A stretch of DNA of 64,000 nt, taken from NCBI GenBank assembly GCA_937943605.1, contig CALEAW010000087.1, positions 14,567 through 78,566 of the forward strand, read 5' to 3'. Numbering within the stretch: position 1 is the first letter of the stretch; the number at the start of each line of letters is the position of its first letter. The translations under genes were made by a program, and so were the position numbers. Positions 1-9,753 of the stretch are shown here, in pieces. Origin of the DNA: an uncultured Sutterella sp. (GTDB lineage: Bacteria > Pseudomonadota > Gammaproteobacteria > Burkholderiales > Burkholderiaceae_F). The notes under the pieces are model-generated. The model was not told where the DNA came from and did no database searches. It saw only the letters and a program-made list of their open reading frames with translations.

Positions 1-1593
1 GTTGGTCCACTGGTCAAGAAGGCTTAACTTCATCATCGCGTTGGCCAACATACCCGTCCATCCTTGCCCGACGTTGTTTTGACCAAACCTTTCAAGATTA
101 GAGGCCAGAGCGTCTGCCATTAAACCTGCACGTTTAGCAATGTCTTTTGATTCGCTTCCCCAAGCTTTACATAAGTTGGCTGTCGCACGAAGTAACGGGG
201 TCTTATTAAGTCGAGATGTCACAAAATAGGAAACAACATCTGGTAAGGAGTTGATAAAAGTGCTTTGTAATTTGCCAACGACTTCTAAATTCCTAACACC
301 CCCCATGAGACTGGCTACAAAGGCTCTATCAGGCCTAACCATGCTAGCTTCACCGTTCAACACAGACCACGCAGAGTCATAGAACCTACTCGACAGGCCA
401 ATCTTCCAAGTTTTCTTTGGTGCTAAAACGCCTTGCATTCGTCCATTCATTTGGTCAGCTTCTGCTTGGCAAATACGTTTTATCCCCCGGTTCATATTAT
501 TCGGATTCGGTCCCATTTTTTCTAATAGAGCCGCATCCTTTGCTGTACGTCGTAAGCTTCCAAGCATGTTTCCAAAGAACGATCCGTGACCAAAAGTCTC
601 CTGATACTCGATGAAAGCTTCCGCATCTTTGAAATGGAGCGCACGATGTAGGTCACCACGATTAGCACGACCTGCGCCGCTGAATGCTTCACTTGCAACA
701 TTAGAGACCTCAAAGTTTTCCGCACCATTCTGAACAATTGTGTCGTAAGCCTTAGCAAGCATCTGGACGATGTCCGCATCAGACATCTTTTCCCCATTTA
801 AGTCAACGTATCGATCCTTGTCGATTCGATCAAAGACATACGAAACCCACGCCTTTTGGTTATCTCCGTAAGGATTATGATCATTGAACGTGTAACCAAA
901 CTCATGCTGAAATCTCTGAAAGGCATTGTCACCCTTCAAAATTTCATGCGCCTGGCGCAGACGAGCATCATCATGAGTTTGAGGAATGTAATGCTCTAAC
1001 TTTCCAAGATTACCGCCAGCGGCATTGAAACGATCCACGCAAGTGTCTGACATTTCCTTCCATACCGTAGCAACCTCTTTGGCCATCTTGCTACCGGTAT
1101 CAAGGCCATAGACTTCACGCACGACTGTGCGGGCGAACTCTTTGTCTTCCATCAATCCAAGGATGCCTTTTTGCTTTCCCTCTAAGGCAACAAGAAAATC
1201 TGAAGCAACTTCTGCTTGAGCTGACTGCACATATCGATCGACTTCCTGAAGAACCTGCGTACCAGCAGAATATCCATGGTACCCACGCTTTCTCGCTAAT
1301 CCAATGCTTTTCTCAATATTGGCTTGAGCAATGACATTTAGGCGTGCACGTTGCTTGATCTTCAAGGCCTGAGCTTGCATGGCAGCTTGAACCTCTTTGA
1401 CAGCCATATCAACGCGCATCTGCTTTGTCATGCCGTCCCATAAGACAGGATTTTTCAACCTAATTTCAGCCATCTTTGCTCTGACGTTAGCTAGCATGTC
1501 AGAGGCTTCAGTCGGCGTAATAGCCTTACCAAGAGAAAGTTGAACGCGCTCCACACACTCTTTGCGCATCTGCTTTTTACGAAAATCTGCCAT
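1..1593 (-). CDS. Phage internal virion (ejected) protein, C-terminus outside window
   Basis: An open frame of 531 codons runs from an ATG at 1593 off the left edge with no stop, so the protein is truncated only by the window. The N-terminus is lysine/arginine-rich and helical (MADFRKKQMRKECVERVQ), followed by long amphipathic helices rich in Ala, Gln and Glu; there is no signal peptide or clear catalytic motif in the visible part. It starts 3 bases after the stop of the 1091-aa gene upstream, at the end of a T7-like late operon, where the large internal core protein (gp16 position) is normally found. The role as a DNA-ejection protein is inferred from position, length and composition. Confidence 0.6.
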   Translation of the reverse strand, partial: MADFRKKQMRKECVERVQLSLGKAITPTEASDMLANVRAKMAEIRLKNPVLWDGMTKQMRVDMAVKEVQAAMQAQALKIKQRARLNVIAQANIEKSIGLARKRGYHGYSAGTQVLQEVDRYVQSAQAEVASDFLVALEGKQKGILGLMEDKEFARTVVREVYGLDTGSKMAKEVATVWKEMSDTCVDRFNAAGGNLGKLEHYIPQTHDDARLRQAHEILKGDNAFQRFQHEFGYTFNDHNPYGDNQKAWVSYVFDRIDKDRYVDLNGEKMSDADIVQMLAKAYDTIVQNGAENFEVSNVASEAFSGAGRANRGDLHRALHFKDAEAFIEYQETFGHGSFFGNMLGSLRRTAKDAALLEKMGPNPNNMNRGIKRICQAEADQMNGRMQGVLAPKKTWKIGLSSRFYDSAWSVLNGEASMVRPDRAFVASLMGGVRNLEVVGKLQSTFINSLPDVVSYFVTSRLNKTPLLRATANLCKAWGSESKDIAKRAGLMADALASNLERFGQNNVGQGWTGMLANAMMKLSLLDQWTN

Positions 1594-1595
1594 TG

Positions 1596-4500
1596 TTAAA
1601 TCCCGTTATTCATCAAGGCACACGCAACGGCAGTTGTAACGCCATCAGCCGCTGCACGCGTAATCTCATCAGCCTTTGCATCCTCTCTAGCAATGAGCTC
1701 TGCTGCGCTAATCGAGGCGGAGTTTCCATCTTCGTCAACAAGCGGTATCGTTAAATCAGGATGATCCTCTAACGCAATCAAAGCCTGGTGAGTCAATTGT
1801 TTCAATTCAACATCCTTTGCAGAGTCTCGAATCCTCTCCATGCTCTCTTTCACAATCTCGGAATCTTTGGCGCGTTTTTCTGCATCAGCAAGGGCTTTAA
1901 AAGTCTTGACATCACCAAATTCCTGACCGATACTTCTATTAGGAACTGCAGTTCTAGAATCCCTGTTGTTGCCGACTGAAGTCGCGGGTGGATGCCAGTC
2001 CTGAGGTTGCTCTTTGTGCAACGAGAGGAGGCCACGGTCGTGAGTCTGACGATCAAACAACAGGGTTTCTTTTTCTATAGGTTGCTTGCTATAGAACACA
2101 GACCCAACACGATAACTCCCCGCAACCTTCTGAAACTCAGCCTGAATTACTGCACGAGTCAGTCGTCCTTTCTCATCAACAACGATAGGACGAACAATTC
2201 GCAAGCTGTCAGCCTTCGTTCCTTTGGACACCCACGCCCAATTCCTCACAACATCGTAAAGTGCGTGTTCAACATTTGAATAACCAGCCTGTTGAAGTTC
2301 CTTCTCGTGCTTGCGAATGTGGTCGCCCTTAAGCGTACCTTCCTGTAGTCGTACAGGAAGCGGCATAACACCATCAACACCTTCTGGCATGACCATCAGA
2401 TCAGCCTTTCCATCAAAACCAAAAACGCGATGAACGTTATCTCCATCACGCCCAACTTCAACTAAGCTAAAAGGCTTTGGAGCTGAAATAGGGGCGAAAC
2501 CTTCCTCACGCATCGCATAGTCAATGGCATCTCGCAAAGCTTGTCCACGTCGCTCCGCCTCGAACTTGACAGCCCCAGCTAGGCTATCTGTCTTGATAAA
2601 CAGCCCTTCATCAATTTCAACACCTGTGCGGCGTGAGAAGTCTCGCATTACATCGAGCTGAGAGAGCGTTGTAATATCTCCAAACATCCCTGCGCCACCA
2701 GACCGAGATTCCTCGTCAGCCATAGATCGAGCCTGACGAATCATCTCAGCACTTTCTGAAATGTCCTCCACAATGCGACGATACCCACCACCTTCATGCT
2801 CAACCTTGGCGAAGTACTCCATCAACGTCTGAGCCATTGGTGACCGCATCGCAGACCGTTGCGCGGCTAGTTCTGCCATTGACAATCGTTTGCCACTCGC
2901 TCGAACGGCTTGCATCTCATTGAGCACCTCAGCAAGTGGTACACGGATATCAACATCACCCGTACCATCTAGATCGAGCAGTCGAGGAGCTAATGCACGA
3001 TAAGCACGAAGCAATGACGCAATACCATTCGGCGCATTTTCAGAGTCAAGTAGGTTTGTTAACCCAGGCGTCTTGTAAACCGCCTGAAAAATGGCTGCGT
3101 TAAGACGCTCCTTTGCGGCCGTTGTAGGAATACCATTTGATACAAGACGGTTTCTCTCAGCTGTAGGCATCAGCTGTACAAATTGATAGACAGTCTCTGG
3201 TGACACGTTGCCATCGTCTGTAAATGTCAACGCACTCAAATCAATGCGTTGTGAATCATTGATCGCTTGCTCAACCTGACTCAACTCAGACGTGCTTCGA
3301 GTATTGGTTCTGTCGGCAATGTCTGCGGGCAACTTCTCGCGATCAACAACGCGAACAAGAATGGGCTTTTTCATCTGGCTGATCACGTCAGGATTAACCC
3401 CGTGACGTTCGTAGTCACCAGCCAACTCTGAGCGATAGCCTTCTGCGGTTCCGAGATCATATGCATGATCAAGCGCAGTCACTCGACCATTACCAGCTAC
3501 AGCGTACGAAGCTTCGAGACCTTCAACACCATAAAGCTTATTGGGCACACCATTGATGTCGTTTGACGTGATGACAGTGTCCGCATCGACCACTACATAC
3601 TGAGACTCATATCGCATCCCCGTACCGTCAACCAGTGTCACCGTGTGACCACGCTGTATATCAGGAATATCTACCCAGTCAGTGACAACAGGTGCACCAT
3701 CAGATAATGAATTACTGATCGACACACGCAGGTAATCAGGATGAGCGGCGATCTCGCGCATCTGCGCAACGCTCTCGTTTGACGAACGATCGCGATTTTG
3801 CAAAATGGCACCATCACGCTTTGATTGTGCGGCTAACTTCTCTAACGACTTCGCTCGAATTTCTTGAATCACCATTGGATCAACGGCATTCTCCTTAACA
3901 CGAACAGGCTTACCGTTATCAATTGCTTCTCTCGTGGTAGCCTCAGCCTTACGCGCCTCTCTAACCTGAGCGGCATTAGAGTGATCCACTGGTAAATTGG
4001 AATCCGCCGCGATTTGCGTAGCACGAAAACGTGCGGCATCCTCGATGTCGACACCATTAGGCTCAGACACCTGTGACGGTTGAGGTGCTTCGGACTTCGC
4101 GCCCTTGGTCTTCCACGAAAGACCTGCCGAAAAAGGCCCCATAAGGCCACCCACAATAGCATTTACTCCCATACCTAGTGGGTCGGATGGATCGTATTTA
4201 AGAGCAAGTTTTGAATAGTCCGCATTCTCAAGAACGGTCTTAATCGCCCCCATTTCATTAGCGGAGGTAAAAACACCCATTCCGGCACCCGTCAAAACTT
4301 TCGCTTTTAGACTTCGACCTATAGCCCCGGGAGCACCCGCCCATACAGCATTCATCGCACCCGAGATCATGCCTGCTTTTCGAGCAGTCTCTTCATCTAC
4401 GCCTTCGTCCTTGAGCTTCTGAGCTTCATTGATACCAACGCTCGTACCGAATACGATTGGAGTCACAACCACTGATCCTGGCCCCGTAGCCGCACCAACA

Positions 4501-4871
4501 GTGGCCGCCATCCCAAACTTAGCAAGACCGTTCGATATGCCGTACATCACCTGTGCCGCCATTCCTGTCTTTTCAGGATCGGGCGTATATTCGTCTCGAA
4601 CTAAGCGACGATTCTCTTCAGCTGTTGCGTCTAACCATGCGCGGTATTCGTCATCGCCCAATCCTGTTGCAGAGGCCACTCCCTTCAACGCAGACTGGTT
4701 CTCCAAATACGCAGAATATGCACCTTGCCACAGCGAATCTAAAACACCCGTATACCAATGAGGCTCCTCTTTTTGTGCTGGTTCTACAGCATCATTCAAA
4801 GGGGATGGATTGACATCAGTTAGGATCGGAGCAGACGGTAGCTCCTCTGAATATTCTCGAAGAAAGATCAT
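1596..4871 (-). CDS. Ejected virion protein with DdrB-type ParB domain and probable PBECR nuclease
   Basis: 1091 aa. Residues ~90-255 are Gly/Ala-rich with several hydrophobic stretches (GMAATVGAATGPGSVVV, GVNAIVGGLMGPFSAGL), fitting a membrane-entering ejection protein. Residues ~390-540 resemble the DdrB-type ParB-superfamily domain of phage P1 defence protein DdrB: GNGRVTALDHAY, then MKKPILVRVVDR, then NTRSTSELS. Residues ~820-960 (GDHIRKHEKEL, YDVVRNWAWVSKG, GSYRVGSVFYSKQ) look like the Phage-Barnase-EndoU-ColicinE5/D-RelE-like nuclease group. ATG at 4871 overlaps the upstream stop by ATGA. The host target is unknown; the nuclease assignment is by recalled motif pattern and is less certain than the ParB part. 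Confidence 0.65.
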   Translation of the reverse strand: MIFLREYSEELPSAPILTDVNPSPLNDAVEPAQKEEPHWYTGVLDSLWQGAYSAYLENQSALKGVASATGLGDDEYRAWLDATAEENRRLVRDEYTPDPEKTGMAAQVMYGISNGLAKFGMAATVGAATGPGSVVVTPIVFGTSVGINEAQKLKDEGVDEETARKAGMISGAMNAVWAGAPGAIGRSLKAKVLTGAGMGVFTSANEMGAIKTVLENADYSKLALKYDPSDPLGMGVNAIVGGLMGPFSAGLSWKTKGAKSEAPQPSQVSEPNGVDIEDAARFRATQIAADSNLPVDHSNAAQVREARKAEATTREAIDNGKPVRVKENAVDPMVIQEIRAKSLEKLAAQSKRDGAILQNRDRSSNESVAQMREIAAHPDYLRVSISNSLSDGAPVVTDWVDIPDIQRGHTVTLVDGTGMRYESQYVVVDADTVITSNDINGVPNKLYGVEGLEASYAVAGNGRVTALDHAYDLGTAEGYRSELAGDYERHGVNPDVISQMKKPILVRVVDREKLPADIADRTNTRSTSELSQVEQAINDSQRIDLSALTFTDDGNVSPETVYQFVQLMPTAERNRLVSNGIPTTAAKERLNAAIFQAVYKTPGLTNLLDSENAPNGIASLLRAYRALAPRLLDLDGTGDVDIRVPLAEVLNEMQAVRASGKRLSMAELAAQRSAMRSPMAQTLMEYFAKVEHEGGGYRRIVEDISESAEMIRQARSMADEESRSGGAGMFGDITTLSQLDVMRDFSRRTGVEIDEGLFIKTDSLAGAVKFEAERRGQALRDAIDYAMREEGFAPISAPKPFSLVEVGRDGDNVHRVFGFDGKADLMVMPEGVDGVMPLPVRLQEGTLKGDHIRKHEKELQQAGYSNVEHALYDVVRNWAWVSKGTKADSLRIVRPIVVDEKGRLTRAVIQAEFQKVAGSYRVGSVFYSKQPIEKETLLFDRQTHDRGLLSLHKEQPQDWHPPATSVGNNRDSRTAVPNRSIGQEFGDVKTFKALADAEKRAKDSEIVKESMERIRDSAKDVELKQLTHQALIALEDHPDLTIPLVDEDGNSASISAAELIAREDAKADEITRAAADGVTTAVACALMNNGI

Positions 4872-7030
4872 TTTTCAAAGTTCACCGCTTTAATTGTGAA
4901 AGGAGAGCCATCCGATTGAATCAGCTTTTGGCCGTTAGATAAGATGACGTCAAAGGTGTTGTCCTCACCAGTCGTAGACATTCGCAATTCGGCATCTGGT
5001 AACAGCTTGGCGACCTGTTCACCCGTAAGGGGCATGCCGTTTGGCAACTTCGCAACAACCCCTTTCAATCTTTCAAAAGAACGGACATTGCTCCGAACAG
5101 CGTCCTCAAGATCGCTCAGGCGAACACCGTCCTTTAGCGCAACCTTCCTACCGTTGTAGTCATAAATTTCACCAACGATTTCCGTCATGGCCTGTGTCAT
5201 GGCTTCCCCAGCACTCGTTCCACTCATGACCTTCCCAGCCGCCACTGCTGTGATCGAATCGACCACTTTTTCTCGAACTACGGGATTGTCAATGAGACCA
5301 TTCAACGCCTCGAGCTTGAGAGGAATACCCGTGCTCGGTGACGTCACAATGCCAACCTTCGTCTGCTTTTCAGCAATACCCGCTTTACCAAGGAAGTAGT
5401 TTTCAGCGACACCATTGGCTCTCATTGATGGGTCTGCCGCGAGCAAAAAACCTGTGGAATACTCCTCACCAAGTTGTCTATGCACAATACCAACGCCATC
5501 TGCACCAACTACATCAGCTATAGCACCTAAAAACGCCGACCTTTCTCGAGCTCCAAGACCATCGATCTTTGTCTTAAGTTTTGAAACTTCATCCAAGCTG
5601 AATATCTTTGCTTTTGTTCCATAATCAGTTGAGATAGTTTTAGCGTTTTGTGCGCGAATAGAAATCTGACCTACCACTGATTGCAGATTGTCAAAGTCGA
5701 TACTTTGTACGTCATACGACCCAGTACCCATCGCGTAAGCGATAGGATCATTTCGCCTCTGTTTTGTGACTTCATCCCTCGCTTTTACAAGGGCATCGCG
5801 GCGCTTTACTTGATCTGCATAGTCTTCTGCCCCGCGAACAGGAGCTGAGGCCTCGATCACTGCGTTCATCGCATCAACTGGCATCCTGCTAAAACCATGT
5901 ATTGCAGCAACCGTTTCAGCGTTCGCTTTGTAGGACTCGTAACGTTGACTTCCTTCAGACTCACCATAAGCCTCAACAAACTGGTCTCGGCTCAACATAT
6001 CTGCATCAACACCCGTTTCTCCAATTAAGGTCAATGAATTTTTTTCCCGTTTCGCAAGATCCTGCCGATACCCAGATTGAGCCGTCTTTTGTTGCGTCCA
6101 CACCGACGCAAACAGCTCAGCACGCCTCACTTGAGTAAGTTCATCAATTAGCGGAATACCTGTTTTTTCTGACTTAATTGCCCCCCACAATTCATTCCTA
6201 TCCCCAGTAAGAGGGTGCTTTGCCGCCAACTCAGCTGCCAACAGCCCTTTTGACTGACGCCACAGCGAATTTTCAAGCTTTCGCCTGATATCCATGCTCA
6301 TTGAATCATCAGGTGTAGACATCAATGCCTCAAAAGCACTGACAGGATCATCCTGTGCCCACGCAGAAAAGCGATTTGCCTGAAGTTGGTCTAGGTGCGC
6401 ACGCTTCTGGTTCGAAAGCGTTTCTTCATCCCACCCCATTAGCTGAGCTTGATAATCCAACTCCATTTCAACTGAAGCTGAGGACTTCGCCAGATACTCT
6501 GGATCTGCGTAATGGTTTGCCGCATCTGCCTGTAAAGCCTCAACCTTAGACGAAGAGGACTGCAACTGATATTGTCGTGTCTGGTTCGCATTCCATCGCT
6601 GAGCTTGGCTATGTGCAGACTGCATACGGTCATAGACACGAGACTGCACAGCCTCACGAGCTTGAGGCGATAGCTTTCCAACGATCTCATTGACGTCACG
6701 TGTCATCGCTTCCATGGCAGGCTGATACCCATCCATGGCATTGCGCCCCATCTTGGTCAGATATCCAGTCTCTGGATTGTTGAGATGCGTATCGATGACA
6801 CCCATCACCTCACGCTCTGCATCATCACTTTCAGCCTTTATGACTCTGGCACGCTGAACTTCTAAGGCTTTGACTGCTGAATTAGCCCAGTCCTGCACTG
6901 GCATGAGAGCCTTCTTCATCACTGCGTCATAGTCGGTACGATCCTGAGGAACGCTGATAGGCGAGAGCCCTGAATTACCCGAGTCCTGTACCTGCGGCAG
7001 ACCACTTTGAAAAGTTGGAACCATCGGCAT
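4868..7030 (-). CDS. Internal virion core protein (T7 gp15-like position)
   Basis: 720 aa, almost entirely helical and rich in Gln, Ala, Glu and Ser, with long coiled-coil-like stretches (residues ~40-330) and no membrane segment or signal peptide. The start MPMVPTFQSGLPQ directly follows the stop of the gp14-like gene. Between the gp14-like gene and the two larger ejection proteins, this is where T7-type phages encode the middle internal core protein that is expelled with the DNA to build a trans-envelope conduit. The family was assigned from position, length and composition; I see no enzymatic motif such as a transglycosylase. Confidence 0.6.
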   Translation of the reverse strand: MPMVPTFQSGLPQVQDSGNSGLSPISVPQDRTDYDAVMKKALMPVQDWANSAVKALEVQRARVIKAESDDAEREVMGVIDTHLNNPETGYLTKMGRNAMDGYQPAMEAMTRDVNEIVGKLSPQAREAVQSRVYDRMQSAHSQAQRWNANQTRQYQLQSSSSKVEALQADAANHYADPEYLAKSSASVEMELDYQAQLMGWDEETLSNQKRAHLDQLQANRFSAWAQDDPVSAFEALMSTPDDSMSMDIRRKLENSLWRQSKGLLAAELAAKHPLTGDRNELWGAIKSEKTGIPLIDELTQVRRAELFASVWTQQKTAQSGYRQDLAKREKNSLTLIGETGVDADMLSRDQFVEAYGESEGSQRYESYKANAETVAAIHGFSRMPVDAMNAVIEASAPVRGAEDYADQVKRRDALVKARDEVTKQRRNDPIAYAMGTGSYDVQSIDFDNLQSVVGQISIRAQNAKTISTDYGTKAKIFSLDEVSKLKTKIDGLGARERSAFLGAIADVVGADGVGIVHRQLGEEYSTGFLLAADPSMRANGVAENYFLGKAGIAEKQTKVGIVTSPSTGIPLKLEALNGLIDNPVVREKVVDSITAVAAGKVMSGTSAGEAMTQAMTEIVGEIYDYNGRKVALKDGVRLSDLEDAVRSNVRSFERLKGVVAKLPNGMPLTGEQVAKLLPDAELRMSTTGEDNTFDVILSNGQKLIQSDGSPFTIKAVNFEK

Positions 7031-7636
7031 TTAGTACCCCCCAATCATGGTCTTCTTGTAGCCTGACGCGATGTCTGGGTAGTTCCATCCACCACTGCTT
7101 TTGTTCGTGGCAAAAGCCCCTGATGCACTCATAAGCATGTAGTTGTTAGCAACCTGAGAGGCACCACCCAACAGCGTCGTTCCGAACTTATCCCACTTGT
7201 TAACCTTCTGTGCCTCGGCCTGAAGTGCCTGAGCTTCATAGCTAACGCCCTTCCACCGATAGCCCCAGGCCTCATTGAGTGCATTGGACTTGATCTGATT
7301 TACATCCATCTCTTTGATGATGTCAGTCGATGCCTGCATCTCTGCAGCAGATCCCTCACTAACAGCAATACCATTGGCTGCTAGTGCAGCACGCTGAGCA
7401 GACTTCACCTGCCCAGCCGCCATCGTCTTGGACACAATCGCCTTCTCTGACGCTCTTAATGTGGCTTGATATTGACGCTCCATCATTTGCGCATTAATGC
7501 GAGCGATGTTTGCTTGAGCTTGAGCCGCCGCGTTGGAGTGTTTGGATATTCCAAAGGATCCAAGCGCAGTAATAGTGTTTGAAATGCCCTGCGCAATGAG
7601 CATTCCGTATCCGAATTGAGCAGAGTTTGTAGCCAT
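7031..7636 (-). CDS. Virion core protein, T7 gp14-like
   Basis: 201 aa starting MATNSAQFGYGMLIAQG. The N-terminal ~35 residues form a hydrophobic Gly/Ala/Ile-rich segment, followed by an Ala/Gln-rich helical body (AQANIARINAQMMERQYQ) containing NGIAVSEGSAAEM, a pattern I associate with the T7 gp14 family of small internal proteins that enter the outer membrane during ejection. The start at 7636 is preferred over an upstream codon because a GAGGG ribosome site lies 9 bases before it. That site is buried in a hairpin (see 7641-7673). Confidence 0.7.
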   Translation of the reverse strand: MATNSAQFGYGMLIAQGISNTITALGSFGISKHSNAAAQAQANIARINAQMMERQYQATLRASEKAIVSKTMAAGQVKSAQRAALAANGIAVSEGSAAEMQASTDIIKEMDVNQIKSNALNEAWGYRWKGVSYEAQALQAEAQKVNKWDKFGTTLLGGASQVANNYMLMSASGAFATNKSSGGWNYPDIASGYKKTMIGGY

Positions 7637-7640
7637 AGAA

Positions 7641-7673
7641 AAACCCTCTAAGATGACTAACACCTTAGAGGGC
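7641..7673 (-). terminator. Terminator-like hairpin holding the ribosome site of the gp14-like gene
   Basis: On the minus strand CCCTCTAAG and CTTAGAGGG form a perfect 9-bp stem with an 11-base loop, followed at once by TTTTTC. The 3' arm contains the GAGGG that serves the next gene, whose ATG is at 7636. It could end some transcripts after the tail tubular gene and also hide the ribosome site of the internal virion genes. Confidence 0.7.
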
Positions 7674-7695
7674 TGAACTCCTTACACGCGCACAA

Positions 7696-9753
7696 TCACA
7701 CCAGTTCTAGAACTGTTGTCATACTCACGATCCTAAGAGGCAATGGATATTTTTGCCTGACACATACTTGCCCACTTGTCGACCATTGAGGCTGTATCTG
7801 AAATCCAACCTCGTCAGTAATCGGGGTCGGAACGCTCCCTGCAAACTCTGTCGAACGAGCAGGATATTCTGCGAGCTTATCGAAAGAGGGGCCAGCTTGA
7901 GTCCCTAACGAATTGACTACACGGAAGAAAACTTCCTTCACATTCTTCTTATGACCAGAACCATATGAACCATCCTGCAAGGCCATTGCTACTGGAAGTG
8001 TCTTCATATCAGCAGTGTATGGCAGGCCGATATGAACAACACTTGATGGATAATCCAAAGTGATTGTTCCATTCTTCACAACTTGTTCTGGCTCTACAGC
8101 ACCATCGGCAAGAATACTAACGGTCTCGCCTTCAAGCCATGATAAGCCTGTAATCTCTTTCGTTGGCTCTCCTCGATACGTACCTGCACAATCGAGTTGA
8201 ACCCAATCCTTCAGCCCCGTAAATTGACGCTCATTCATGCGTTCCACAAAACGAACATCAGTCCCGTTGATATTGCGAAGCACTTCTACATATACGATGT
8301 CTTCGTCACCTTCAGCAACGACACACACCGACTCAATAGATCCACTCGTTTCAACGGTTGAGAAGCCGCCAACCTGCTGTTCTGGAACATAGGTCAGTGC
8401 AATCAACTTTCCTGAAGATGAAGCCGCCCATACAATTGGGAACGGTGCTTTAGAATACGCCAAGTCTACGATTGTCAGGTTGTCAAACAAGTGAGGCGCT
8501 CGTAGACAAACATCGCCTGAAATATAACCACCAGCCTCATAGTTGTAGCCAAGCTCACGAAGATGCCCGCCACGACCTGCCCCGTAGATCATGCTCGAGC
8601 CGATCACGAGAGGCTGCACATTAGACGATCCAACATACGATTGCGGTCTAACAGACATAGATTCTGGCGTAATGGCATCTGAGTTTAATGGGGACACACG
8701 CCACTCTGCTGCACCAGTCAACAGCATCAACTGCGCCAATGGAACAATGTGAAGTATTCGATTTGCCTCACGAGCCGCAACACGAACAGCAATACGGTCA
8801 TCAGACTGTGACGGCAACGAGTAAGACATATCAGCCTCAGTCCCGGGTCTTGTTGCCCACAGATTATTTGGACGATTTATCGTTCCGCCGAACCAACGTC
8901 GTTGCTCAAAATAAGAAACAGCACCTGGGTAATCCTGATCCTTAAACGCGTCGTCATATCTTGGAGGCGTTATAGACGCATCAGGCGAGATATTCTCATC
9001 GATGATGGTGGTTCGATCTGTCTGACCGACGTACGCCCAAACACCTCCTTGATCCCTGTAAACACGATACATGCCAGCACCTTGTACCGAATGCCACTTA
9101 ATCGTGTTATAAGAACCGTCACCATACGGATTGCAATCGATAGTAATGGATTCTGAGCGAACTGATTCTTGGGTACCGTCGCTGAGCAAAGCCGTTACAG
9201 CGTATGTACGTTTGTAGTCAGTTGGATTGGTAACGTCCTTATTGATTGTCTGTTCTGCAGACAACCCTGTTGGAGCTGAAAGCGAAGAACCAAACTTAAT
9301 ATCAACCAATCGCCAATCCGTCGCACCGTATCGTCGCAACTCCTTAGGTGGGTAGTTTGGATGAACTAGCGTCATCACATCCGCCGATTGAACGTAATGA
9401 ATGTCAAATAGATCAGCCTCAATATACGGTGTCTCGATCTCGTAGGGTTGACCGTTATCCCCCAAGACGGTCCTACCTTGAGTATGGAAGCGCACATACC
9501 TCTCACCAAACTCAAGCACCATAGTTTGAGTAATCGAGAAGCTGAAAGGAATGAGGCGAGCCTTTTTGTTGGAGTGTTTCGTGCGATTAACATACTTGAA
9601 GCCCGGTCGAGTGACGATGGGACCCTGTGGCTCGATGAGGAAGTTTTTGCAGAGAGCCATGCCTGTCTGATACTTACCATCGTCAATTCGAGCGAACATC
9701 GAAACAGAAACTTCGCCGCCATTGAATGCGCGTTGATAGATTCGAACAGCCAT
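7696..9753 (-). CDS. Tail tubular protein B-like (T7 gp12 family)
   Basis: 685 aa. The start MAVRIYQRAFNGGEVSVSMF and the following FLIEPQGPIVTRPGFKYV are the usual opening of short-tailed-phage nozzle proteins (gene-product-12 type), which form the tip of the tail tube. The rest is beta-rich with many Asp/Gly turns. The ATG at 9753 overlaps the stop of the upstream adaptor gene as TGATG, which fixes the start; a longer upstream extension was rejected for that reason. Mid-region LIVDLAYSK-type segments and many WRV/WAA motifs fit a beta-propeller body. Confidence 0.85.
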   Translation of the reverse strand: MAVRIYQRAFNGGEVSVSMFARIDDGKYQTGMALCKNFLIEPQGPIVTRPGFKYVNRTKHSNKKARLIPFSFSITQTMVLEFGERYVRFHTQGRTVLGDNGQPYEIETPYIEADLFDIHYVQSADVMTLVHPNYPPKELRRYGATDWRLVDIKFGSSLSAPTGLSAEQTINKDVTNPTDYKRTYAVTALLSDGTQESVRSESITIDCNPYGDGSYNTIKWHSVQGAGMYRVYRDQGGVWAYVGQTDRTTIIDENISPDASITPPRYDDAFKDQDYPGAVSYFEQRRWFGGTINRPNNLWATRPGTEADMSYSLPSQSDDRIAVRVAAREANRILHIVPLAQLMLLTGAAEWRVSPLNSDAITPESMSVRPQSYVGSSNVQPLVIGSSMIYGAGRGGHLRELGYNYEAGGYISGDVCLRAPHLFDNLTIVDLAYSKAPFPIVWAASSSGKLIALTYVPEQQVGGFSTVETSGSIESVCVVAEGDEDIVYVEVLRNINGTDVRFVERMNERQFTGLKDWVQLDCAGTYRGEPTKEITGLSWLEGETVSILADGAVEPEQVVKNGTITLDYPSSVVHIGLPYTADMKTLPVAMALQDGSYGSGHKKNVKEVFFRVVNSLGTQAGPSFDKLAEYPARSTEFAGSVPTPITDEVGFQIQPQWSTSGQVCVRQKYPLPLRIVSMTTVLELV

